From Epithemia pelagica (taxonomy: Eukaryota; Bacillariophyta; Bacillariophyceae; Surirellales; Surirellaceae): a stretch of DNA of 64,000 nucleotides. How positions within the stretch are numbered: the first letter of the stretch is position 1; each line of letters opens with the position of its first letter. The position numbers and the translations under genes were made by a program. The stretch spans positions 992,001-1,056,000 of the forward strand of contig OX337235.1 of NCBI GenBank assembly GCA_946965045.2, in the 5' to 3' direction. The notes beneath the pieces were generated by a model. The model was not told where the DNA came from, made no database searches, and saw nothing but the letters and a program-made list of their open reading frames with translations. Below are positions 39,023 through 49,046 of this stretch, piece by piece.

Positions 39023-41389
39023 ATGAAGCAAGTTGTCTACAAACAAGCCTTATTGCGTCACTGGAGGCGTCGTATTCATTCGGTTTGTTCACCATCCAAG
39101 GATCTTTTCATTCGTTCCGGCGATCGAGGTCCCCTTCATGGCATCTTGGGAACAACAAGATTTCCTTCATGTGACGACCGCCATGGCAGACGTTCATTCT
39201 CTTCTACCAGCCGAGAAAATGATTCCAACTTCTCAAAGCCATTTGACAAGGTGTTGATTGCCAATCGAGGTGAAATTGTCCAACGTGTCATTCGTACATG
39301 CCGACAAATGGACATTGACACGGTAGCTGTTTACTCCACAGCGGATGCACAAGCGCCGTTCGTACAAGAAGCCGACGAAGCGATTTGCTTGGGTCCTGCA
39401 CAGGCATCCCAATCCTATCTCAACACACCGGCCATTTTGCGTGCCGTTCAAGACACGGGTGCGCAGGCGGTTCACCCCGGATATGGGTTCCTTTCGGAAA
39501 ATGCACGATTTGCAGAGACCATTGCCAACCACAATGCTGTGTGGTTGGGACCCCCTGCTCGAGCTATTGATCAAATGGGTGATAAGCTGGCGTCCAAGAA
39601 AATTGCGGAACAAGCAGGTGTCACGACCGTGCCAGGGCACGAAGAACCGCTGGAGTCGTTGGAACAAGCATTGCAGTTGTGCCAAGATGGTGTTGTTCCT
39701 TACCCAGTACTTCTCAAGGCGGCAGCTGGTGGAGGTGGTAAAGGAATGCGCGTTTGTTTCCATGGCAACGATCTCAAAGAGGCTTGGAATGTGAGCAAGG
39801 CCGAAGCCTTGCAATTCTTTGGTGACGACCGGCTCTTGTTGGAAAAATACATTGAAAACCCACATCATATTGAATTTCAGGTCATGTGCTCACCGTCAAA
39901 TGTCGACGGTAGTCCTTCCACTGATGTTGTTGTCTTTCCAGAACGAGAATGCAGCATTCAACGACGGAACCAAAAGATCATTGAAGAGTCTCCATCCATG
40001 CTCTTGACAGATGAAACACGAAAAATCATGACAGAACAAGTGGTGCGTCTCTGTCAAGCCGTTGGGTACGAATCCGCAGGAACCTTGGAGTTCTTGGTGG
40101 ACGCACAGCAAAACTTTTACTTTTTGGAAATGAATACGCGTTTGCAAGTCGAGCATTGCGTCACGGAACAAGCAATTGGAAACGAAACAGATCGCAGAAT
40201 CGATTTGGTCAAGGCCATGTTATGGATTGGAGCTGGTTGGGGGTTTCCAGATGAGATCCAGCAAATGCGAGAGGGTCATATGATTCCGCCGACACGTCAT
40301 GCAATTGAGGCTCGTATTTATGCCGAAGATCCAACACGAGGGTTCTTGCCGTCCACTGGTCCCCTTTTGCCCTACGTCGAACCAACTCCATCTTCAACCC
40401 TTCGGGTAGATTCCGGTGTCATTTCTGGGCATGTGGTAACACCGCACTACGACCCCATGCTTAGCAAAGTCATTTCGTCGTCGGATCCTTCAGCCTATTC
40501 TACTGCAAAGTCGCGCAACGAAGCGATTGAAACAATGAAAAAAGCACTGGATGAGTACGTGATAGAAGGAGTCCAACACAATACCCGATTAATCCAAGCA
40601 GTTTTACGAAATGACGCCTTTGTGCGTGGGGATACACCGACGTCCTTCTTGCCCACACACTTCCCCGATGGATTTCAAGGGGTTGATTTGACAGTTTCCG
40701 AGAAGGAAGAAATGGCCGTGGCCGCCGTGTTGATTGACGCAACCCGTCGTTTGTTGTTGCACCAACCCCCATTGGTAGGCACTGGGCCTTCCTCGGAGAA
40801 TACTACGTGTGTGGTTGTTCGTTTAGGGGGCTTTTTCGGAGAAGCATATCGCGTCGAGCTCGTAGCTACGGGAGATAAAGGCAGTAAGACATCTGCGCAT
40901 GTGACAAAACTGGCCGATGCCTCTGAAAAGAACTCTGATATCTCCAGTCAAAGTCGATCTCTGATGGTGGACGAACCTATCTCGTTTGAACCAAGCGACT
41001 ACCTTGCACAAGTCTCTATTGACGGCATCGTACGGAGTATTCAAGTTTTGGGTGAAGACAAGACGGGAGAAATTAAGATGCAAATGTACGGTTGGGACAC
41101 CACTATCATGGTACAAAGTGTTCGTGAATATGAATTGTCGCAGTACATGAAACCACCTGCTCAAATTGACACAAGCTCCTTATTGCAAAGTCCCATGCCA
41201 GGAGCCTTGGTGAGTCTATCGGTGCAAGAGGGAGATGAAGTGGAGGACGGACAAGAGTTGTGTATCGTGGAAGCAATGAAGATGCAAAATATCCTGAAGA
41301 GCCCCAAACAGGGAACCATTTCCAAAATCAAAGTTCAAGTTGGCGACTCCTTACGGGCCGATCAAGTTATTTTGGAGTTTGCATCTTGA
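39023..41389 (+). CDS. PCCA: Propionyl-CoA carboxylase alpha subunit
   Basis: A 788-residue biotin-dependent carboxylase subunit; in the mitochondrial matrix it would carboxylate biotin for transfer to propionyl-CoA by the beta subunit (odd-chain, Val/Ile and Met catabolism). Residues 1-70 form a basic, acid-poor mitochondrial presequence (RHWRRRIHS). Biotin carboxylase follows: KVLIANRGEIVQRVIRT, HPGYGFLSENARFA, ATP-grasp KAAAGGGGKGMRV, ERECSIQRRNQKIIEE and FLEMNTRLQVEH. The linker VQHNTRLIQAVL...FPDGFQG is PCC-like rather than MCC-like. The C-terminal carrier domain has SPMPGALV and the biotinylated Lys in EAMKMQN at about residue 753. Full length, single exon. Confidence 0.9.
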   Translation: MKQVVYKQALLRHWRRRIHSVCSPSKDLFIRSGDRGPLHGILGTTRFPSCDDRHGRRSFSSTSRENDSNFSKPFDKVLIANRGEIVQRVIRTCRQMDIDTVAVYSTADAQAPFVQEADEAICLGPAQASQSYLNTPAILRAVQDTGAQAVHPGYGFLSENARFAETIANHNAVWLGPPARAIDQMGDKLASKKIAEQAGVTTVPGHEEPLESLEQALQLCQDGVVPYPVLLKAAAGGGGKGMRVCFHGNDLKEAWNVSKAEALQFFGDDRLLLEKYIENPHHIEFQVMCSPSNVDGSPSTDVVVFPERECSIQRRNQKIIEESPSMLLTDETRKIMTEQVVRLCQAVGYESAGTLEFLVDAQQNFYFLEMNTRLQVEHCVTEQAIGNETDRRIDLVKAMLWIGAGWGFPDEIQQMREGHMIPPTRHAIEARIYAEDPTRGFLPSTGPLLPYVEPTPSSTLRVDSGVISGHVVTPHYDPMLSKVISSSDPSAYSTAKSRNEAIETMKKALDEYVIEGVQHNTRLIQAVLRNDAFVRGDTPTSFLPTHFPDGFQGVDLTVSEKEEMAVAAVLIDATRRLLLHQPPLVGTGPSSENTTCVVVRLGGFFGEAYRVELVATGDKGSKTSAHVTKLADASEKNSDISSQSRSLMVDEPISFEPSDYLAQVSIDGIVRSIQVLGEDKTGEIKMQMYGWDTTIMVQSVREYELSQYMKPPAQIDTSSLLQSPMPGALVSLSVQEGDEVEDGQELCIVEAMKMQNILKSPKQGTISKIKVQVGDSLRADQVILEFAS

Positions 41390-41962
41390 GCAGTGGTAGA
41401 TTTGTATGTCTTAGCGGCATATCCGTAAGCTGTGTCCAATATGGAGGACCTTGTTCGTTGTTCACTGTCCACCCAGAGCACGTAATCGTGCTTGTCTTCG
41501 TAGACAAGCTAGAGTTGACCTATCCACATAGCTTACGACGAACTACCCAACAGATTACTTCCTTTTCTCCTTACCAGTTTGCTCTAACTCGAACCTCTAA
41601 CTGCTACTCGTATTATGATGTGATGTAGTTGGCGTTTTATTATTGGGGCTTTTGCGAAAAATCGGAAATCGGAACTTGTTTGTAAGCAGTCATCCCAGTC
41701 ATCTTTTTCTACGTTAAATAATTCGTAATTTCAAAACTCCGGCAGATGCGCAAAGACACAGACAGCAGACAGACGTCGAGAGTCGAGAGAGAACGGTATT
41801 GGTTATTGGCCATTGTGCTCGCCATCATCATCATCTTTTCGTACGCGTACATCGTACCAGCTAGAGCCTCTGTTCAAACTTTGCGCCATCATCTGTCGGT
41901 CAGTCTAAGGAACGTGACGACAGGTCGATACGAACTACTGAAAACATTATCATTTTCCTGCG
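41390..41962. other. Intergenic region
   Basis: No gene is supported. A short hairpin, GCTTGTC-TTCGTA-GACAAGC, lies at about 41,489-41,508. A frame at 41,746-42,063 overlaps the next gene in another phase and is probably not translated. Confidence 0.4.
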
Positions 41963-42560
41963 TTGACCGCCATGAAGAGGATCATGCGAAATTCCAAGAA
42001 TTCGTTGTTTGGGAACAAAAATCCAGAGGAACAACCGGTCCACGCGGAGGCGAAACCAATTGAAGGTGTTACGAGCGAAACGCAAGAGACAGAGCTCGCT
42101 CCGATTGTCGAAGAATCAGGCCTGACAGAACGAGACGTGTACGACTTTGTAAAGGCATACGCACATGACTTCTCACAGGCCGCGGCCACTGCCAAAGACA
42201 ACTCGCCGGAATGGAACGAGTTCTTGGCAAAGTACTTTGCCCCAGGTTTCTTGTTTGTGAATGAAACCATGTGGAAGCGCCATTGAGTTGTCTGTTTTCC
42301 GGAAAATGTTTGAAGAGACAATGGAAAGCTACCAACTCTCCATAGTCAGCGTTGTCAGCATCAAAATATATGCGCCACTTGCCGCCTCGATTGTGTTCAG
42401 AGCGGGTATGGAATTCATGTACAAAGGAAACCTCGAAGAAGACTATGCAACAATAACAATGGTCATCACATTGCATGAGGGACAACCGAAAATTTCTAAT
42501 CTTCATCGGTCAATCAGTCTCAACGTCAATGATCTCCATCGAAAGACAGAAGAGAAATGA
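41963..42560 (+). pseudogene. NTF2/SnoaL-like protein, frameshifted
   Basis: Frame 1 from ATG 41,963 runs to a TGA at 42,284-42,286 and contains a Glu-rich head, then GLTERDVYDFVKAYAHDF and FLAKYFAPGFLFVNETM. Frame 2 continues without pause with IELSVFRKMFEETMESYQLS, IKIYAPLAASIVFRAGMEF, EEDYATITMVITLHEGQPKI. Together they look like a SnoaL/NTF2-type cone fold in which the second half holds the long beta strands. A one-base indel between about 42,270 and 42,290 separates the halves. No splice sites fit. It is either a recent pseudogene or a sequence error. The function of the fold cannot be told from sequence; small-ligand binding is common in the superfamily. Confidence 0.5.
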
Positions 42561-42592
42561 AACTGTTGAGCCCACCAGCGAGGGTTTGTACA

Positions 42593-42639
42593 TACAAGGG
42601 CGTCGATGAAATCTTGCCCGTACAAGGGCGTCGATGAAA
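42593..42639 (+). repeat. Two-copy 28-bp direct repeat
   Basis: TACAAGGGCGTCGATGAAA occurs at 42,593-42,611 and 42,621-42,639, separated by nine bases, in the 3' flank of the NTF2-like gene. Confidence 0.85.
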
Positions 42640-42914
42640 GCTATTCCCACCCAATGATGGTTTTCAAGTAAAAGTGTTCCATCACGTACAAGGTGTAGAG
42701 TGACACGTCAACAACCAAGTCTAACAAGAAGGCACAATAATTTCTCTCTCATGGAGGACGAGACTATAGCTAATCGTCCATCTTTACAGAAGCTTTAGTT
42801 CTTGGTTCAACTGGTGTGCACGAAATTGATCAAAATGATGAGTTTTCTTGCAACCCCCTCGAATCATACATGTGGATTTACTCCAACGATCCAGTACGTT
42901 AGAGGTTTTAGATC

Positions 42915-44678
42915 CTAAGCATTCATCTCCTCCGTGACGGGTATACAGGTCAGGTATGAGGCGCGGTAGGAGTTGATAAAATCCACATCCACAGTGTACA
43001 TTCCGAATCTGTTCCCACAACGGGTTTGAATGATCTCTGGTGTTATTTCATCCATAGTCGACTTGTTGCTTTGAGATGATGATGAGTGGGAATGTCCAGC
43101 CTTGAGTTGATGAGAGGCATGCCAACATTGACATGCATCCGATTGACATCCGATTCCACTCTTGACACAAGGACAATTGTCATCGCGACAGCATGGCTCC
43201 TTTGCGACCAAATCATGCAAAAGTAATTCCAGCTCCTCACGAGAACTTTTCTTCTCCGGCAACGCATTTCGTTTACGCAACTCTTCGGTAATTTTGTGAA
43301 TGTTCAATCGACGATGTGCGGCCTTTTTACCAGCATTGGGCGGCGGAATATAGACGTCAAGACGACGACAAGTGCAGCCTCGAGATTCCTGCTTTGTTCG
43401 TAGATTACGTAACCTCTCGAGTTCATTGCGTACATGATGAACCTCGAATTCCGTGAAACGATCGTTGTAGCGTTCTTGATTTTGAAAACTATATGATCCA
43501 GAGCGACTCCGGCGGTGGGATCCGCGTTGGTTGGAGGGGGAATTCTGTTGTTGATGTTTACCGTTGTGTTGCTTTTTGTTCTTTCCAGCATTGGATGGAG
43601 ATGACGACGACTTTGGCTGTTTCTGTTCATGTTTCCTCTTGTAGTCCTTCTCGTACTTTTGCTCGAAGATTTGCTCCAAGGTTTGTTCACCGAGCAGCAA
43701 CGCCATGCGTTGTTTCTCAATCAGTAACGAAAACAGGGGATTCCTGGACCCTTGCTTGTAATCCCATTGTCGTGTCTCCAAAACCTTTGGTGGTTCTAAT
43801 ATGGGTTTGCTTCCCTCATTGCTGCTGATCACAAGGTCACTCGTATGCTCTTCCGGTTGTCCATGTAGCTTCTTCCACCGATGGAGCAAGCGGTCGTATT
43901 TAGCAGCTTCGTAGTCGTCAATGGCAGCAATTTCTATCACAGTCTCATTCGTACTGTCCCCGTCCTTGTCCGAAATATCCATCACCATTCCCAGCCCCAA
44001 GGGCCACCCGCCATCTAATGGAACAACGTCAGTCCCTAAAGTGCGTTCGTAGTTCTTGATCGAAACTGATCCAAAGTGTATTCTCCGTTTCGGTCCTCCT
44101 GTCTTCTTCTTTGGTTCAGTCTCCGCGCTCGACGTTACCATGCTTCCATCTGGACGAACGCTCTCTTTGGTAACATTCGCCGACTGCTTCTTCCGTTTTT
44201 TCTTTTTCTTTCGTTTGCGATTATTCTTGCTCTTCTTTGGATGAACACTTCCTTGTTCTTCACCGAGGGAGTCCTCGTCATCGTTGTCATCGCCGTCTTC
44301 ATCGTCATTATGAGTGCTTTCTCTTGGTTTTCCCATTTCTCCATTATATGACAGAGGCAATGCAACAGATTCTGGGTTTTCCTCCTGTTTTTGAGATGGC
44401 GTTTTTTGTTCCAAGGCATCCACCGGGTGGATGTTGGAGGAAATCGTACGGTTGGTGTTCATAATTCGTATTCTTTCATCATTTCCTGACGATGATGTCT
44501 TGACGATATTGCTTGCCAGAGGGCGAACGGTTTCTCCCTGTTGATTCAGGCTTTGACGGAATAGATCATTGCGATACTGCGTCAGATTGTCTTTGTCGTC
44601 GTAGTCGTCGTCGGAACTTAAATCCGAGTCGGTAATATTGATCAAGTAGGACTTGGAAGGCGGTGGAGGTGGAGGCAT
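42915..44678 (-). CDS. CXC-type cysteine-rich protein with diatom motif
   Basis: 587 residues from Met 44,678 (PPPPPPSKSYLINITDSDLS); the frame is open to 44,783. The N-terminal half is disordered, with acidic (DDEDGDDNDDEDS) and basic (NNRKRKKKKKRKK) runs, the latter a probable nuclear signal. RRIHFGSVSIKNYERTLG and PLDGGWPLGLGM form a block also seen, in diverged form, in the 3.7-kb gene. The C-terminal region has CTCRRLDVYIPP, LNIHKITEELRKRNALP, SREELELLLHDLV, then EPCCRDDNC, CVKSGIGC and DACQCWHAS. This Cys spacing recalls CXC/tesmin-like or pre-SET zinc clusters. A nuclear, DNA- or chromatin-binding role is plausible but unproven. Confidence 0.65.
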   Translation of the reverse strand: MPPPPPPSKSYLINITDSDLSSDDDYDDKDNLTQYRNDLFRQSLNQQGETVRPLASNIVKTSSSGNDERIRIMNTNRTISSNIHPVDALEQKTPSQKQEENPESVALPLSYNGEMGKPRESTHNDDEDGDDNDDEDSLGEEQGSVHPKKSKNNRKRKKKKKRKKQSANVTKESVRPDGSMVTSSAETEPKKKTGGPKRRIHFGSVSIKNYERTLGTDVVPLDGGWPLGLGMVMDISDKDGDSTNETVIEIAAIDDYEAAKYDRLLHRWKKLHGQPEEHTSDLVISSNEGSKPILEPPKVLETRQWDYKQGSRNPLFSLLIEKQRMALLLGEQTLEQIFEQKYEKDYKRKHEQKQPKSSSSPSNAGKNKKQHNGKHQQQNSPSNQRGSHRRSRSGSYSFQNQERYNDRFTEFEVHHVRNELERLRNLRTKQESRGCTCRRLDVYIPPPNAGKKAAHRRLNIHKITEELRKRNALPEKKSSREELELLLHDLVAKEPCCRDDNCPCVKSGIGCQSDACQCWHASHQLKAGHSHSSSSQSNKSTMDEITPEIIQTRCGNRFGMYTVDVDFINSYRASYLTCIPVTEEMNA

Positions 44679-45212
44679 GGTCGAGCAAATACTGGTACGA
44701 GCTCTACCAGCACGATTGTTACACAAGAGAAAGGTGTCGTTCAAGTGAATACTCTGCTCTAGCAACGACGACGAGTCCACCACATTCCATGGCCAACGCC
44801 TGCTTCCATTTTCTCACACGAGAGAGAAGAATGGAAGAAAGATCGGATATGACGTCACGCCACGTCTGAAATTTTTAGTCGCCTATTCGTCCCAATGCTA
44901 TGTCCTCTACCTTTTCGTTGTTGTGTTTCAAAAGAGAAAATGAAACCAACACCTGGCTTCATTGCGATTGCCCGTACTCGTCGGATGATTTGAGCGTCCA
45001 ACGTTAAGAGAAACACATTCAATTTTCGGTTCTACATACTATTTCTGAGACTTGTCACCACGTGCAATGGTCCTTCGTCCAAAAACAGAGGCAACAGCAG
45101 ACAACAATTCCTACGCCACAATTACAAATATACAGTTCGTCATGAAAGAAGAGACAGCCGAACGACCACCGACCCATTGAAAGTACCTACATGCCCTTGT
45201 TCCAATGACATT
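44679..45212. other. Intergenic region
   Basis: The 5' flank of the CXC gene and 3' flank of the next minus-strand gene. Nothing else was recognised. Confidence 0.45.
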
Positions 45213-46061
45213 TCACTTTAATCCTCCCCGGCCAAACAATTTTTCTTCTGTTGCTCCGTCGAGTTTCGGCCAATCGATCGTTTCGATTGGATTCTTGTGA
45301 TTGTTGTGAAACTTCCAATGCTGACTTTTGGAAGTGTCCACAAACGAATCAATACATGTAATCAAGAGGGAGAGCAATGCTGGATCGGTGCCGGCACAAA
45401 ACAAGACTCGATAACATGTCAATTTGGCCACACCACGAACACTTTCCACCGCCGCACACACTCCAATCTTGTGTCGTTTAATCACCCATACTTTGGAATT
45501 GCATTGTCGAATCGTATAGAGGGGTTCATCATCCTTGCTCTGCCCCATGATTCGGACCGACGCCACAGTGCTGTGCAAGTTGAACTCAACGGCAGCGTAT
45601 GGATACATGGTTGGACAAAAGGTCGGTCCCTCAAAGCTAACCGCCTTTTGTCCTTCCTGTATTGGTTGCGGAGAGAGGATCAAAAAGTAATTCAAGCCCT
45701 TGGACACATTCTTAATCGCAAATCCCAGTGCTTGATCGGCAACCGTTTCATAGTGCAAAAAGACCAAATCTTCGAGTCGCTTCTTGATGCCCAAACCTGG
45801 TTTGGCGGGGTGTATCTGTAGGCCGTGAAACAATTCATCATTGTATGTTTCCAACTGAAATGTATTGCCCTTTTCGGACCGTCCAATGTTGCGAAAAATG
45901 AGCTGCAAGGCTTCGTCAGTACTGGCAAACTTGTCCGAATCGGCAGTCAACCGTGGTTCTCCCGCAATCGGCTCAATCCTTGTCTTGAGGAGAGATGCAA
46001 GATCTGGAACTGGTTCTGGTGGAGCCCTTGGCTCGACGGGTCCAGAGGAAGTGCAACCCAT
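45213..46061 (-). CDS. Putative N-myristoylated protein, possibly tubby/LURP-like fold
   Basis: A single-exon 282-residue protein. The start MGCTSSG fits N-myristoylation at Gly2 with palmitoylation at Cys3, so membrane attachment is likely. A Pro-rich linker follows. The rest alternates short predicted strands (YPYAAVEFNLHSTVASVRIM, PLYTIRQCNSKVWVIKRH, KLTCYRVLFCAGTDPALLSL) and ends with a helix-like LLSLLITCIDSFVD. A strand-rich domain closed by a hydrophobic C-terminal helix recalls LURP-one/tubby-C/scramblase folds, but I cannot align it with confidence. Function unknown. Confidence 0.55.
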   Translation of the reverse strand: MGCTSSGPVEPRAPPEPVPDLASLLKTRIEPIAGEPRLTADSDKFASTDEALQLIFRNIGRSEKGNTFQLETYNDELFHGLQIHPAKPGLGIKKRLEDLVFLHYETVADQALGFAIKNVSKGLNYFLILSPQPIQEGQKAVSFEGPTFCPTMYPYAAVEFNLHSTVASVRIMGQSKDDEPLYTIRQCNSKVWVIKRHKIGVCAAVESVRGVAKLTCYRVLFCAGTDPALLSLLITCIDSFVDTSKSQHWKFHNNHKNPIETIDWPKLDGATEEKLFGRGGLK

Positions 46062-46527
46062 TATTCCGTGGATGCTTCAATTCGATCGTTGGTTCTTCTT
46101 CGCGCTGTTGTTGTGCTGGTTCTTTTGATACACGAACTCAAAAGATTCTGTTCAGTTGTGGCCAATTGCGAACTGGGTCGCGATCCGACTCCCCAGATAA
46201 CACGACCTTAACGCGAATCATTCCGAAGAGCCCATGCCGATGCCGGGAGACAAAGACAACTCGCAACTACGTAGATGCAAGGATCCATGACCTCAATGGT
46301 AGGTTGAGAAACAATGGCAAACTGTGTTCAGAACTAGAAAGAAAGGCTGCAACCTGCAAAGGCATTCGGAAGATCCGATTGGCAGGATGTGACACGATCA
46401 GTTATAGCTGATTCGTGTGGGGGGTGCTTCGGGAAGATCTATCATCGGCCGCGGCGCATTTTCTTGCAAGCTTGGCGATGACCAAAATCCTGATTGAAAA
46501 ACAGGATCAACTCGGAGCAACCGTCGA
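46062..46527. promoter_or_regulatory. Divergent upstream region (myristoylated protein / GNAT)
   Basis: 466 bp between opposed start codons; no defined element was recognised. Confidence 0.3.
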
Positions 46528-47307
46528 ATGAACAGTATCTCTCCACGACGTCTCGTTTCCCCAGTGATCTCATATTTGCAATCACCGAGAAATCTCAGAC
46601 CGACCTCAAAGTCGATATCTCATTTCTGCAAAATGACAACAACCAGCAGCACACAACAACGTAACCATGTTATCCGTGAAGCCGTCTTGTCGGATGTTCC
46701 AGACTTGGTCCAGTTATCGAGAACTGTGGCGCTGTCAACCCATACTCAGCAAGGCGATGATTTGGACAAGACTGGGTTTTTGGTATCCGATTTTACCACG
46801 CAAGATTACACACACTTTCTGGAAACAGCACAACACTTTTTGGTATTGCGAATGAAAGGTGAAAACCAGGACAATGATGAGGATGGAACAAACGAGCCGT
46901 TGGCGGCCTTTTTGTTGGCCTACGGATCGGAGAGCATCACGCCGGACCAAGAACTCAACACGCATATCAAGCAAGTCCTGTATCCCAACAAGCCATTTGT
47001 GTTGATCAAACAGATTGTGGTATCGCACCAATTTCGTCGGCAGGGTTTGGCACAAACGCTGTACCAAACTCTGTACGAGCGCATGCCAGAGTATTACAGA
47101 GACGAATCCTTGGCACGCCCCATGTACACGGCCATTGTAGCGGAGCCCAACAATCCAATCTCCATTGCCTTCCACAATCGATTGGGATTTGAACAAGCTT
47201 ATATGTATACTCCCAAACAAGATCCCAAAGCTCGCTACATATTTTGCAATCAGGATGTACCAGGGACACTGGAGAAACTCAAGCAAACCGCCAATAACAA
47301 CTCGTAG
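46528..47307 (+). CDS. GNAT-family N-acetyltransferase, stand-alone
   Basis: 259 residues. The first 35 (SPRRLVSPVISY, RNLRPTSKS) look like an organelle presequence; an inner Met at 46,633 gives a cytosolic form. The GNAT fold is complete. PFVLIKQIVVSHQF is the central strand, RRQGLAQTLYQTLYERM holds the R-x-x-G-x-A acetyl-CoA pyrophosphate loop, and NPISIAFHNRLGFEQAYMY is the C-terminal motif B with the Asn. The substrate is unknown. It is clearly homologous to the GNAT part of the channel fusion at 49,950 (shared QDYT, HFLVL, PFVL-x-KQ-x-VV) and so is the nearest model for its origin. It converges with MTHFR. Confidence 0.85.
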   Translation: MNSISPRRLVSPVISYLQSPRNLRPTSKSISHFCKMTTTSSTQQRNHVIREAVLSDVPDLVQLSRTVALSTHTQQGDDLDKTGFLVSDFTTQDYTHFLETAQHFLVLRMKGENQDNDEDGTNEPLAAFLLAYGSESITPDQELNTHIKQVLYPNKPFVLIKQIVVSHQFRRQGLAQTLYQTLYERMPEYYRDESLARPMYTAIVAEPNNPISIAFHNRLGFEQAYMYTPKQDPKARYIFCNQDVPGTLEKLKQTANNNS

Positions 47308-47597
47308 GTGTGGGAACCAAAACGTTCTCGGACTGTCTGATTGCCAATCAGAACTACCATTTGTAGAAAGTTTAGAATCATGGTCTATTGATTTGTTTTC
47401 GTAACCCAACCTTGGCCAGCATTTCACAAAATCGTCGTTCGTAGCGTGCGTGGCTTGGTACTCAACCATGACCTCCGCCCACCAATCACATCCTCCAAAC
47501 CAATGAATGGACAGATTCCATGACGAAAAGCAATACAAAACCTCTAGGAAGGCGACAGCGCACAGGGTCTGCTGCTGCTGCTCCTCAAGTCTACAAC

Positions 47598-49046
47598 CTA
47601 CATTTTCTTTTGGTATTTTCCCTTTTCCAGTGTCACACATGTCTTGTCCGCATTGGCCAATTCAATCTTGGCCGTCCCAGTTGCTTGATCCAATTCCAAC
47701 ACGACACCTTCTCCTTGATCGGTCGTGACCATGTCACCTACCCGAGCCCACGCCGAGCCCTTGGCGGCTTGCAAGGCCGCATCGGCTTCATTGGTTGCGG
47801 CCGATGCATTTTGGGACAAACCCAAACCATCCAAGACACCGTACACAACCTTTTCCAAGTTGAGCGTGTAAAAGTGCAAGACGGGGGCGCCGCCGTCCAA
47901 GAGCTTTTGGCAGAGTTTGACACCAAAGTCGACGCCAAATTGTTTGACGGCATCGGCATCATCTTTGATAGCTTCCATGGAATCACGCAAGTCTTGCGGA
48001 ACACGTGTTTTGCAAAATTTGGTCATTTTGACAAAGCCCGCATAAGCATTAATGCACATGAGACCTGGTACAATAGGACACTTGATGCCAATCTCTCGAC
48101 AGTCCTTGACAAACTGCAAGAAGACGTCGGCATCAAAGAACATTTGAGTAATGATAAAGTCTGTTACAGAGAGCAAGTAAAGGAAGTATGAGACAAAACG
48201 GAATGCAACAAGATGTAAATGAGTAAAAAATGAACCTTCTCGTCATCTGGTCAAAACGTGAGCCAAATCACTGGATGGTCACTCACCTGATCCAGCATCG
48301 ATCTTCTCTTTCAGATAAGCCAGTTCCTTTTTGTAATCTTCATCTTTACATGCAAACGTTACACCTTCGGGTGTCACACTGGATCGTGCCAGTTCGGTCG
48401 GTGTCAAGGTGGAGGGATCGTCAATTTGCGAAATAGCATTCGGATGCCCTTCGGGGTATCCAGCAACACTTATACCCATTTCTTTGCCAAACGGCAGACT
48501 TTCCCGAATGAATTTGACCAGATCCAGAGCACAGGTAAAGCCACCTTCGGCTGCCTTCCATTCTTCTTGACCCGCTGGCGGGTCTCCCCGAAGTGCGACA
48601 ATGTTGCGAATTCCGCCATCGTAGGCGGCCTGTAGGGCGTTTTGCACATCTTGTTTGGGATCGGTGGAACCCGCAATGTTGGTACAAGTCATGTGCAAAT
48701 TGGCCACATGGCCCGTGTTGTGTGCTTGCAAGGCAATTTGCAAGGACAGGTCAGCTGTCGATCCACCGGCACCCCATGTCACATCGGTAAAAGCTGGTTT
48801 GACCGTCTCTTTCATGCGGTCCATGCGACTGTACAAATTCTAGGAGCAGTAGAAGCATGGAAGGGAAAAATCATGTGAGAGAAATCGATCCTCCCAAAAT
48901 AACCATGGCGTCTTTCATAGACGTCGTCCAACGACCAAACGTACCTTTACACCCTCTTCGGTACGAGGGGGAAAGTATTCCAATGACACAAAGGGCGCCG
49001 AAGTTTCGGCAGAGATAATGTCGATAATCTTGGCATTCGATGTCAT
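47598..49046 (-). CDS. MTHFR: Methylenetetrahydrofolate reductase, short form
   Basis: It reduces 5,10-methylene-THF to 5-methyl-THF, the methyl donor for methionine synthase. Three exons, 49,046-48,945, 48,839-48,287 and 48,160-47,598 (GT-AG introns of 105 and 126 nt), give 405 residues. The FAD barrel is complete: FVSLEYFPPRTEEG (catalytic Glu), FTDVTWGAGGST, HMTCTN, ALRGDPPAG, SVAGYPEGHP, DFIITQMFFD, PGLMCINAY. The C-terminal AdoMet-binding regulatory domain of plant and animal MTHFR is absent. Instead there is a short tail of about 55 residues (ARVGDMVTTDQGEGVV, KIELANADKTCVTLEKGKY) with an SH3-like barrel look. No targeting peptide is evident, so it is probably cytosolic. Confidence 0.92.

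Noticed and set aside
41489-41508. GC-containing hairpin after PCCA as a terminator
   Set aside because: Short chance hairpin; eukaryotic genes do not end by such structures.
46735-47640. 301-codon minus-strand frame
   Set aside because: Antisense shadow of the GNAT gene; no motif of its own.
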